A program made the translations under genes and the position numbers. This document shows positions 1 to 5,459 of a stretch of 5,807 bases of DNA, in pieces; positions within the stretch are counted from its first letter, which is position 1, and each line of letters opens with the position of its first letter. Where the stretch lies: positions 1-5,807 of the forward strand of contig JAUWNO010000155.1 of NCBI GenBank assembly GCA_030612605.1, written 5' to 3'. This stretch comes from Armatimonadota bacterium (lineage in GTDB: Bacteria; Cloacimonadota; Cloacimonadia; Cloacimonadales; TCS61). The notes under the pieces were generated by a model. That model saw only the letters and a program-made list of their open reading frames with translations. It was not told the DNA's origin and made no database searches.

Positions 1-252
1 AACAGATTTCAATTCTGTAATTACTTTATCTTCAACTAATAAATCTAATCTGTATTTTGTTTTAAGTTTTATATCTTTATATTTTATCGGAATCATCAAC
101 TGCTGCTTTACTGATAAACCCATTTTAATTAATTCATAAACGAAACATTCCTCATAAGCAGATTCCAATAATCCGGGACCAAGAATTTTATGAACTTCGA
201 TTGCTGCTCGAATAATCTTATCCGTGAGTTCTTCATACAATAATTTGCTCAT
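1..252 (-). CDS. GxxExxY-family protein, PD-(D/E)XK nuclease-like fold (partial, C-terminus beyond window)
   Basis: Translating the minus strand from ATG at 252 gives 84 uninterrupted residues that run off the left edge. The protein shows the signature naming the GxxExxY family: GLLESAY at residues 27-33 (Gly27, Glu30, Tyr33), preceded by a typical helix with EVHKILGPG (19-27). Further on, Asp70 and Glu80-Leu-Lys82, in RLDLLVEDKVITELKSV, match the D...ExK core of PD-(D/E)XK nuclease-like folds. Members are usually about 120-135 residues, so roughly a third is missing. The biochemical role of the family is not established; a nuclease activity is inferred from the fold only. A weak purine-rich ribosome site (GAGAG) lies 5 nt before the ATG. 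The start is 12 bp from an inverted repeat at 265-294, an arrangement I associate with this family in repeat-rich genomes. Confidence 0.88.
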   Translation of the reverse strand, partial: MSKLLYEELTDKIIRAAIEVHKILGPGLLESAYEECFVYELIKMGLSVKQQLMIPIKYKDIKLKTKYRLDLLVEDKVITELKSV

Positions 253-264
253 TTTTTCTCTCTT

Positions 265-294
265 TTAACCACAGAGTTCACGGAGAGCACGGAG
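265..294 (+). repeat. Left 30-bp inverted repeat of a 398-bp cassette
   Basis: The sequence begins TTAACCAC and continues as three degenerate 9-bp units, CACAGAGTT, CACGGAGAG and CACGGAGGT (the last G and T run to 296). The reverse complement of 633-662 matches it at 28 of 30 positions. Together the two copies enclose the 101-residue gene. The repeat is non-coding here and lies between the start of the GxxExxY gene (252) and the stop of the 101-residue gene (316). Confidence 0.9.
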
Positions 295-315
295 GTAATT
301 ACTAAATCAATTTTC

Positions 316-621
316 TTAAACTTCATCCTCATAAATCCAATCATCATCAGATAAATTCATTAAATAATTGTTTATTTCATCCAAGACATTTTCTTCATTT
401 GCATAATTAATATGAGATATTAATCTTTCTCTTTTTTCTAAATCATTTGTTTCCCACAAAGCTGCAAGAATCAGTGGTAATGGGAGTATCCATCCTGTGC
501 CATTTCTTCTTTTGTTTGGTAATAAATTCCAACATTCATTCCATTTCTGTGGTTTAGGACAAACCTTTTTGTTTTCTTGAATGAACTGAATCAACTTATC
601 TTTCAATAGAACATTATCCAC
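316..621 (-). CDS. Conserved hypothetical protein, 101 aa, inside an inverted-repeat cassette
   Basis: I do not recognise a named family, but the pattern looks conserved rather than random: KPQKWNECWNLLP (23-35), then a basic turn (NKRRNGTGW, 36-44), then the hydrophobic PLPLILAALWET (47-58), a charged stretch KRERLISHINYA (63-74), and an acidic tail ending SDDDWIYEDEV (91-101). There are five tryptophans and no signal peptide; the hydrophobic stretch is short and contains prolines, so a cytosolic protein is likelier than a membrane one. I vaguely recall small bacterial proteins with the same W..LP...G.GW.PPLPLILAAWW pattern. Translation starts at GTG (621-619): AGGAG at 632-628 sits 6 nt upstream, and the internal ATG at 614 lies out of frame. 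The whole gene lies between two 30-bp inverted repeats, with its Shine-Dalgarno directly inside the right one. Function unknown. Confidence 0.75.
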   Translation of the reverse strand: MDNVLLKDKLIQFIQENKKVCPKPQKWNECWNLLPNKRRNGTGWILPLPLILAALWETNDLEKRERLISHINYANEENVLDEINNYLMNLSDDDWIYEDEV

Positions 622-627
622 AAATTT

Positions 628-632
628 CTCCT
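628..632 (-). promoter_or_regulatory. Ribosome binding site deciding the GTG start of the 101-aa gene
   Basis: On the minus strand the sequence reads AGGAG followed by 6 nt (AAATTT) and GTG. This strong site is the reason to accept a GTG start. It directly abuts the inner end of the right inverted repeat (633), whose own GGAGAG pattern merges into it, so the repeat may contribute to translation of the gene it encloses. Confidence 0.7.
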
Positions 633-662
633 CTCCGTGCTCTCCGTGTACTCCGTGGTTAA
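633..662 (-). repeat. Right 30-bp inverted repeat of the 398-bp cassette
   Basis: Read on the minus strand it begins TTAACCAC and continues as 9-bp units CACGGAGTA, CACGGAGAG and CACGGAGAG, matching the left copy (265-294) at 28 of 30 positions. Its outer end (662) is immediately adjacent to the purH stop codon (665-663), so there is no spacer between purH and the cassette. Both copies end in TTAA. Because TTAA is its own reverse complement, sequence alone cannot say whether it belongs to the repeat or is a duplicated target site. Confidence 0.9.
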
Positions 663-2276
663 TTAATGTTTAAAATGTCTTAAACCTGTAAAGATCATTG
701 CTACACCAAGTTCATTACATTTATTTATCACTTTTTTATCTCTTATCGAACCACCAGGTTGGATAATAGCCTTTATTCCTGCTTCTGCTGCGAGTTCAAC
801 ATTGTCTGCAAACGGGAAGAAAGCATCGGAAACCAGAACAACTTTCATGAGTTCCTCTTTGAAATAATCCTGGAGATCATCTCCTTTATATTCATTCGTT
901 AGATTTTCCTTAGCTTTATCAATAGCAAGTTTCGTAGAAACAAGACGATTCGGTTGACCTGCTCCCATTCCAAACAGTTGATAGGTTTTATCACTTAATT
1001 CTCTAACAATAATGATCGAATTCGATTTCACCTGTCGCATTGCTTTGATGCCAAATTCTATCAAACCCTTTTTTAAATTAATATCAATTTGCTTTTCTGT
1101 TACATTTTCCATTTTTTCATAGAGTTTATTATCACAATCCTGCAACAACAGAGAACCTGAAAGGTATTTTACTTCAAACTTTTGTTTGGAATTCTTAGGA
1201 TCAAATTCAATAACTCGCAAATTTTTATGAAACTGCAGATATTCCAGTGCTTCATCAGAATATTTTGGTGCAATAACAACTTCTACAAATTTACGAAGCA
1301 TTTTATTTTCATTATTTAAGTTCAGGAATTCAACTGTTTCCAAATCTACCGGTTTATTGAAAGCAATGATCGAGCCAAAAGCTGAAATGGGATCACCATT
1401 CCAGGCATCTTCAAATACTTTCCGTTGGTTATCTCCTTCTGCTAATCCACAGGGATTATTGTGTTTGATAACAGCACATCCAAACCGCTTAAGGTTTTTT
1501 ACGGAATCGACTGCACTCTGGATATCTCCGATATTATTGTAGGAAAGCTCTTTCCCGTGCAGAACCTTCATATCGAAAATAGAATTATCTGCTCTTACTT
1601 CTTTATAAAAGAATCCTTCCTGATGAGAATTTTCTCCGTAACGCAATTTCTTACCATCCGTAAAAGCCAAGCGAAATGAGCGTTCTCCAGCTTGTTCATC
1701 CATTGTTGTAGAGATCAAAGCATCGTAGTCTGCTGTATGATTGAATGCTTTTCTCATCAGCATAAACCTGGTTTCATAAGAAAGCCTGCCATCATTTTCC
1801 TGCAGTTCTTTAATTATTGCATTGTAATCTGATACATCCGTAATCGTGGTAACATATTTAAAGTTCTTTGCGGAAGCACGGATCATCGTGGGACCACCGA
1901 TGTCGATGTTCTCTATCAGAGCGTCAAAATCAGCTCCTGATTCCTTAACTTTTGCAAAAGGATATAGATTGCAAACAACCATGTCAATCGGCTTTATACC
2001 CAGTTTTTCAGCTTCCTGCATATCTCTTTCTCTATCAAAAAGAAGCGCAGATTCGATATTGAAAGAAATCGTTTTCATCCTGCCACCGAACGCTTCAGGA
2101 TTTCCGGTTACTTTTTGGATATCTGTAACTTTAATTCCTGCTTTTTCTAATACTTTTTTTGTTCCACCTGTAGAGATAATCTCGCAATCGAATCCTTTCA
2201 GAACTTTTGCTAGTTCAACAATACCCGTTTTATTAGAAACACTTATTAGAGCACAGTTGATTTTGATATTTTCCAT
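663..2276 (-). CDS. purH: Bifunctional AICAR transformylase / IMP cyclohydrolase PurH
   Basis: This cytosolic enzyme carries out the last two steps of de novo purine synthesis: formyl transfer from 10-formyltetrahydrofolate to AICAR, then cyclisation of FAICAR to IMP. The 537 residues are full length for the family (about 510-540). The N-terminal cyclohydrolase (MGS-like) domain, about 1-200, shows SVSNKTG (12-18), STGGT (35-39), GGRMKT (64-69), NLYPF (103-107) and NIDIGGPTMIRASAKN (123-138). The transformylase domain shows LRYGEN (211-216), the catalytic Lys-His in VIKHNNPCG (269-277), SAFGSIIAFN (298-307), QVKSNSI (415-421), GMGAGQPNR (436-444), SDAFFPFADN (483-492), QPGGSIRD (506-513) and the C-terminal TGLRHFKH (530-537). 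The usual LRYGENPHQ reads LRYGENSHQ, a conservative oddity. AAGGA 5 nt before the ATG supports the start. It lies 8 bp after the aminotransferase gene, so the two probably form an operon. No other purine gene is visible. Confidence 0.98.
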   Translation of the reverse strand: MENIKINCALISVSNKTGIVELAKVLKGFDCEIISTGGTKKVLEKAGIKVTDIQKVTGNPEAFGGRMKTISFNIESALLFDRERDMQEAEKLGIKPIDMVVCNLYPFAKVKESGADFDALIENIDIGGPTMIRASAKNFKYVTTITDVSDYNAIIKELQENDGRLSYETRFMLMRKAFNHTADYDALISTTMDEQAGERSFRLAFTDGKKLRYGENSHQEGFFYKEVRADNSIFDMKVLHGKELSYNNIGDIQSAVDSVKNLKRFGCAVIKHNNPCGLAEGDNQRKVFEDAWNGDPISAFGSIIAFNKPVDLETVEFLNLNNENKMLRKFVEVVIAPKYSDEALEYLQFHKNLRVIEFDPKNSKQKFEVKYLSGSLLLQDCDNKLYEKMENVTEKQIDINLKKGLIEFGIKAMRQVKSNSIIIVRELSDKTYQLFGMGAGQPNRLVSTKLAIDKAKENLTNEYKGDDLQDYFKEELMKVVLVSDAFFPFADNVELAAEAGIKAIIQPGGSIRDKKVINKCNELGVAMIFTGLRHFKH

Positions 2277-2280
2277 AATT

Positions 2281-2286
2281 ATCCTT
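2281..2286 (-). promoter_or_regulatory. purH ribosome binding site overlapping the upstream stop codon
   Basis: On the minus strand AAGGAT (2286-2281) precedes the purH ATG (2276). Its first two bases lie within the TAA stop (2287-2285) of the aminotransferase gene. Such overlap favours translational coupling, with ribosomes ending the upstream gene re-initiating at purH. It also argues against any terminator between the two genes. Confidence 0.8.
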
Positions 2287-4021
2287 AAATTTTATTCTTA
2301 TAATTTATCACATAGAAAAGCATTAATTCTTCCAATCTGGATTCAAATACTTTAAAATCCTCCGGTTCTTTGAACTCTTTTATTATATTTTGTGCTTGAA
2401 TAAGATTCGACTTGAAAATGTCTTGAATATTTTCAATTTTTTCCAATTCAAATTTTTTCATATTCAATAATGTTTCGAAATCCAGATCCAGCGGAGTTTG
2501 AAAACCTTTCTCATCCAAATGATTCCAATCACCAGTCTGAAAATCTAGTTCATAATACGGAAGAAATAAATGACCTTTTTTAATGATGAATTTCAGTACA
2601 TCGACAATATAATCAAATTCCTCGATAGAAAGCGTATAATGCAGATTAATCCTGACCCAGCCGGGTTTAATACTACCATATTTATCAACACCGATAAGAC
2701 ATTGATAATACCTGGAAAGCTCTTCGCTGATACCGAGAAGTGTGTGACCATAAGGACCTGCACAGGAGCAACCCGCACGTGTTTGAATTCCAAAAAGATC
2801 GTTCATCAGTTTGGTTACAAATTTCGGGTGCAGGATCCTGTCTTTATGTTTAATATTGAAAGGGATAATGTTGATCTTCTTATGAATATCAGTGGGGCCA
2901 TAGAAAATTATTTTTTCTTCATCTGCAAAACTATCATAGAATCTTTTCAGAAAATAATGCTCAATCTTCTCGATATTGTTGACCCCGATTTTTTCCTTTA
3001 ACTGAAAAACAAGAGAAACTTTTATATTCTGTAGAATACCCGGCGTTCCGGGTTTTTCACGGGTTTCGATATCTTTAATATATTGTTCTCTTTTCTTTGT
3101 GACATAATCTACAGTTCCACCGGCAGCAATGGATGGAGGAAGGTTTTTCGGGTAGATATTTTCGTTGATGATGAGAATTCCGGAAGTTCCGGGACCACCG
3201 AGAAATTTATGCGGTGAAAGGAAAATTGCATCGAAATAACTTTCCTTGTCTTTATTCATATTAATTTCGATATAAGGAGCACAGGCAGCAAAATCAAAAC
3301 AGGCAATAGCATTGTGTTTATGCAGGATTTTGGCAACTTTATAAACGGGAGTTTTAATTCCAGAAACATTCGATGCAGCAGAGAATGAACCTATCTTGAA
3401 ACGTTTATCATACTTTGAGTCGGATACAATTCTATCCAATTCAACAAGATCAATTTCTCCTTCTTTATTCAAAGGAATTTCTATAACTTCACAAAGCGTT
3501 TGTCTCCACATTATTTCGTTGGAATGATGCTCATAAGGTCCAACAAAAACAATAGGTTTTTTATTTTCTATATAATCCCTAAGTTCCTGATTGCATTTTG
3601 TATTTTTGGGATATCTTTCCAGACAGCTTTCTAAAAAAGTATTAATACGTTTTTTTGTAGCAGGAGGCCAGTACACTCCCAGGATTTGCCGAAGTCGAGT
3701 TATTCCGCCTGTTGTTCCCGATTCTGTGAAGATGATCTTTCCCGTATCACCTGCATTAACGATTTTCTTAACTATTCTCTCTGCTTTATGAAGAATTTCC
3801 GTCATTGTTTTTCCGGTGAAATCATCTTCTGTGTGAGTATTCGCATAATACTGCATCAGGTGTAGCATATAATTCTCTATTGAATACAGGCATCTTCCAC
3901 TGGCAGTGTAATCCGCATAAACAAGTGGTTTTTCACCAAATGGGGTTTTGAATAATATATTTCGACCGATGATGTCAGCTCGGAGCCATTCCAGGCTTTT
4001 GATTAATTCTGATTCTTTCAT
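2285..4021 (-). CDS. Class V aminotransferase-fold PLP enzyme, cysteine desulfurase (SufS/CsdA)-like
   Basis: This is a fold-type I PLP enzyme of the class V / NifS-SufS superfamily, 578 residues, presumably cytosolic. Visible landmarks in order are: ADYTASG (36-42); SGTTGGI (101-107), the PLP-phosphate loop; PYEHHSNEI (162-170), matching the EHHAN that carries the ring-stacking histidine in SufS; FDFAACAPY (242-250), with Asp243 for the pyridine nitrogen; LSPHKFLGGPGTSG (268-281), with Lys272 as Schiff-base lysine; and RAGCSCAGPYGH (415-426). Aligned with RTGHHCA of SufS, Cys420 falls on the persulfide cysteine, and Cys418 is an extra cysteine beside it. SufS and CsdA have about 400 residues; the extra length is mainly an N-terminal part and a tail after about 480 that I do not recognise, with charged helical segments near 515-575. 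Cysteine desulfurase activity is plausible but unproven; another lyase or aminotransferase substrate is possible. AAGGA lies 6 nt before the ATG. No iron-sulfur scaffold gene (sufU, iscU) is adjacent; the gene is coupled to purH instead. Confidence 0.9.
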   Translation of the reverse strand: MKESELIKSLEWLRADIIGRNILFKTPFGEKPLVYADYTASGRCLYSIENYMLHLMQYYANTHTEDDFTGKTMTEILHKAERIVKKIVNAGDTGKIIFTESGTTGGITRLRQILGVYWPPATKKRINTFLESCLERYPKNTKCNQELRDYIENKKPIVFVGPYEHHSNEIMWRQTLCEVIEIPLNKEGEIDLVELDRIVSDSKYDKRFKIGSFSAASNVSGIKTPVYKVAKILHKHNAIACFDFAACAPYIEINMNKDKESYFDAIFLSPHKFLGGPGTSGILIINENIYPKNLPPSIAAGGTVDYVTKKREQYIKDIETREKPGTPGILQNIKVSLVFQLKEKIGVNNIEKIEHYFLKRFYDSFADEEKIIFYGPTDIHKKINIIPFNIKHKDRILHPKFVTKLMNDLFGIQTRAGCSCAGPYGHTLLGISEELSRYYQCLIGVDKYGSIKPGWVRINLHYTLSIEEFDYIVDVLKFIIKKGHLFLPYYELDFQTGDWNHLDEKGFQTPLDLDFETLLNMKKFELEKIENIQDIFKSNLIQAQNIIKEFKEPEDFKVFESRLEELMLFYVINYKNKI

Positions 4022-4027
4022 TATTTT

Positions 4028-4032
4028 TCCTT
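4028..4032 (-). promoter_or_regulatory. Ribosome binding site of the class V aminotransferase gene
   Basis: AAGGA on the minus strand, 6 nt before the ATG at 4021-4019. It fixes the start used here and lies directly outside the composite repeat that begins at 4035. Confidence 0.7.
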
Positions 4033-4048
4033 AATAACTCATCCCCGA

Positions 4049-4071
4049 CCCTTCTCTTAAAAAGAGAAGGG
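4049..4071. repeat. Perfect 10-bp stem hairpin, left arm of the composite repeat
   Basis: CCCTTCTCTT (4049-4058) and AAGAGAAGGG (4062-4071) pair perfectly around an AAA loop. On the minus strand it would lie in the leader before the aminotransferase gene. It is not followed by a T-run on either strand, so it is not a typical intrinsic terminator; it could protect RNA ends or simply be part of the repeat. Confidence 0.85.
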
Positions 4072-4093
4072 AGTTAAGAAGCACAAGAAGAAA

Positions 4094-4120
4094 ATAATAC
4101 AAATCAAAACCTGCAGTCAT
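4094..4120 (-). promoter_or_regulatory. Weak candidate promoter for the aminotransferase-purH operon
   Basis: In the AT-rich core of the composite repeat the minus strand reads ATGACT (4120-4115), 15 nt, then TATTAT (4099-4094). The -10 is good (5 of 6), while the -35 matches TTGACA at only 4 of 6 and the spacer is short. It is the best sigma-70-like match I see in this gap, which is the only place for an operon promoter unless transcription reads through from the ATPase gene. Confidence 0.25.
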
Positions 4121-4141
4121 CCCTCTCTTGTCAAGAGAGGG
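4121..4141. repeat. Perfect 10-bp stem hairpin, right arm of the composite repeat
   Basis: CCCTCTCTTG (4121-4130) and CAAGAGAGGG (4132-4141) are perfect reverse complements around a single base. It lies 12 bp beyond the ATPase stop codon, where a terminator would be expected, but there is no U-tract after it on the minus strand. It may still stop or stabilise the ATPase transcript by another route. Confidence 0.85.
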
Positions 4142-4153
4142 ACCGAGGGTGAG

Positions 4154-5284
4154 TTATAATGTCCTCACCCACTCCTCAAAAACAGGATTAATAATTTCGT
4201 AACTTCCATTTTGTTTTTTGATCAGATTCTTTTTCATTAAACTTTTTAACGTAGATGTTAACGAAGATGTTTCGGGCAAAGCAAATCTTTTCCGATATTC
4301 TCCTGAAAACAATTTTTCATCCTTTAAATTTGATATTGCAATTAGAGTTTTTCTTTGATTTAAACTGAATTGGTCATAAATGTTCTGAAAAATAAATGAC
4401 TGGCTATCGATTATTCGTTTCATCCATAAAGTATAAAAATCGGGATCTTTATCATCAAAACCTTCCAAGATCAATTCCCAGATTACAGCAGCAAAATATT
4501 GTGTGAAATGCGGATGACTTCTCGATCTTTTCAAAATATCTGAAATTGTATTATTATTAATTTTCATTTTCGTCTTCCTGAACCGGTTTTTGATATAAGA
4601 TGTCAGATCACTATTTGAAATCGGATAAATCGGCATTTTGAAACCAAACTCATAAAATGGTGAATTCATATCCGTAAATATATACTCCATAAGAGATTGT
4701 TTGCTTCCCAAAAAAATGTATGACACTTTCTTTTGGAATTGGAAAAGAGAACGCATCCAATTAATTAAAAAAGGTTTTATTCTTTGAATTTCCTGAAATT
4801 CATCAAAAGCAATACATATTTTAATATCGTTTTTTTCAGCAATTTTATCAGGAATATTTAGAATAGTTTCAATATCGGTATGATCTTCGATTTTTTGAAT
4901 TTCAAGAGAGACCGACGGATTTCCATAAGAATCAAATGAAATTTTTGGATAAAGATTTTGAAAATATTTTCCGATTTTTTGAGTTAATTTCTTGATTCCG
5001 ATTTTCCAATCGAACAGTTCTTTTGCTAATAATGCAGAATACTCTCTAGCAAAACTATCCAATGTTTCGAGCTTATACATATCGAAATAGATTGTGGTAA
5101 TTTTATTCTCATTCAGTTCATCAAACGCTTTTAGGATTAATGATGATTTACCGAACCTGCGAGGAGAATACATCCAAAAAGAATATCCGTTTATAATTGC
5201 TCTTTTGATTTCTTTTAATTCTTTTTCCCTGTTACAGAAATTTTCTCCTGAAACAACTTCTCCGTATTTGAATGGATTTTCCAT
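4154..5284 (-). CDS. AAA-family ATPase with C-terminal winged-helix-like region (archaeal-type ATPase / STAND-like)
   Basis: The 376-residue cytosolic NTPase has an N-terminal NPFKYGEVVSGENFCNREKEL (3-23), the lead-in typical of the 'AAA+ ATPase, COG1672-like' group. The P-loop is SPRRFGKSS (40-48), where the usual leading Gly is Ser but Gly45-Lys46-Ser47 are kept. Walker B is ICIAFDEFQEI (156-166; Asp161, Glu162), and a sensor-1-like strand is YIFLGSKQSLM (189-199). HPHFTQYFA (257-265) and a C-terminal wHTH-like part follow, with LTSTLKSLMKKNLI (342-355) as the probable helix pair and the family-typical ending NPVFEEWVR (366-374). Members are common in prokaryotes and their role is mostly unknown; proposals include signalling or defence-linked STAND activity. 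I cannot assign a substrate. GAGG lies 4 nt before the ATG. The stop lies within a composite repeat downstream, and several inverted-repeat motifs precede the gene, suggesting its own regulation. It is 132 bp from the next gene and may be a separate transcript. Confidence 0.85.
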   Translation of the reverse strand: MENPFKYGEVVSGENFCNREKELKEIKRAIINGYSFWMYSPRRFGKSSLILKAFDELNENKITTIYFDMYKLETLDSFAREYSALLAKELFDWKIGIKKLTQKIGKYFQNLYPKISFDSYGNPSVSLEIQKIEDHTDIETILNIPDKIAEKNDIKICIAFDEFQEIQRIKPFLINWMRSLFQFQKKVSYIFLGSKQSLMEYIFTDMNSPFYEFGFKMPIYPISNSDLTSYIKNRFRKTKMKINNNTISDILKRSRSHPHFTQYFAAVIWELILEGFDDKDPDFYTLWMKRIIDSQSFIFQNIYDQFSLNQRKTLIAISNLKDEKLFSGEYRKRFALPETSSLTSTLKSLMKKNLIKKQNGSYEIINPVFEEWVRTL

Positions 5285-5297
5285 AAAACCTCTTTTC

Positions 5298-5332
5298 AGG
5301 TCGCTGTTTTACGACTCGTATTTTTACGACCT
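5298..5332. repeat. Two overlapping opposed AGGTCG-N8-CGA dyads in the ATPase leader
   Basis: On the plus strand AGGTCG (5298-5303) is followed after 8 nt by CGACTCGT (5312-5319). On the minus strand AGGTCG (5332-5327) is followed after 8 nt by CGAGTCGT (5318-5311). The two copies face each other and share the near-palindrome ACGACTCGT (5311-5319). In the mRNA, AGGTCG and CGACCT at the outer ends could pair into a hairpin ending 4 nt before the GAGG ribosome site, which could affect translation of the ATPase. Confidence 0.7.
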
Positions 5333-5349
5333 ATTTCACTCTTTGAATT

Positions 5350-5371
5350 ACGAGTCGTATTTTTGCGACCT
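5350..5371 (-). repeat. AGGTCG-N8-CGACTCGT dyad overlapping the candidate promoter
   Basis: Read on the minus strand, AGGTCG (5371-5366), 8 nt, then CGACTCGT (5357-5350). It matches the copy at 5311-5332 at 20 of 22 positions in the same orientation, 39 bp away. The ACGACTCGT here is the exact reverse complement of the ACGAGTCGT of the other copy, so the two could pair with each other. It covers the spacer and -10 of the candidate promoter. Confidence 0.7.
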
Positions 5372-5386
5372 GCTATTCTATGTCAA
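5359..5386 (-). promoter_or_regulatory. Candidate sigma-70-type promoter for the ATPase gene
   Basis: The minus strand has a perfect TTGACA (5386-5381), a 16-nt spacer, then AAAAAT (5364-5359), which matches TATAAT at 4 of 6. Transcription would start near 5352, giving a leader of about 70 nt. The -35 is strong and the -10 weak, as in promoters needing an activator, and a dyad repeat covers the -10. Not proven. Confidence 0.35.
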
Positions 5387-5426
5387 CCTGTTTTTCGAGC
5401 CGTGAGGAACTTGTGACACCAACTCG

Positions 5427-5454
5427 ACTCAGGTCGCAATCTAACGACCTGAGT
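5427..5454. repeat. Perfect 10-bp inverted repeat (AGGTCG-N8-CGACCT family)
   Basis: ACTCAGGTCG (5427-5436) and CGACCTGAGT (5445-5454) pair perfectly around CAATCTAA. This is the most symmetrical copy of the motif and lies about 40 bp upstream of the candidate -35. It could be a protein binding site or a short palindromic extragenic repeat. Confidence 0.8.
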
Positions 5455-5459
5455 ATTAC

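Larger units (their letters stand above)
4035..4156. repeat. Composite inverted-repeat element filling the intergenic gap
   Basis: The left arm (4035-4071) and the reverse complement of the right arm (4156-4121) are divergent copies of one sequence starting TAACTCA, agreeing at about 29 of 37 aligned positions. Each arm contains its own hairpin, and a 49-bp AT-rich core (4072-4120) lies between them. The layout resembles a miniature inverted-repeat or REP-type intergenic element. The right arm's outer TAA is the stop codon of the ATPase gene, so the insertion, if that is what it is, ended at or replaced the end of that gene. No coding capacity. Confidence 0.75.

Noticed and set aside
1846..2355. 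169-aa open frame on the plus strand opposite the start of purH
   Set aside because: It lies fully against the well-supported purH gene and its upstream neighbour, has no recognisable domain, and no convincing ribosome site; it is a shadow frame.
2570..3001. 143-aa plus-strand open frame
   Set aside because: It is antisense to the PLP enzyme, including the conserved CSC motif region, and its protein has no family-like pattern.
4049..4141. Intrinsic terminators at the two 10-bp hairpins
   Set aside because: Neither hairpin is followed by a T-run on the minus strand, where the transcripts run; they are better explained as arms of the composite repeat.
4022..4153. tRNA or riboswitch in the gap before the aminotransferase gene
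   Set aside because: No cloverleaf, CCA end or known riboswitch core is visible; the repeat arms and an AT-rich core account for the whole gap.
5298..5454. Possible CRISPR array from the repeated AGGTCG motif
   Set aside because: Copies are only about 20 bp, occur in both orientations, two overlap, and the intervals are unequal; no cas gene is present.
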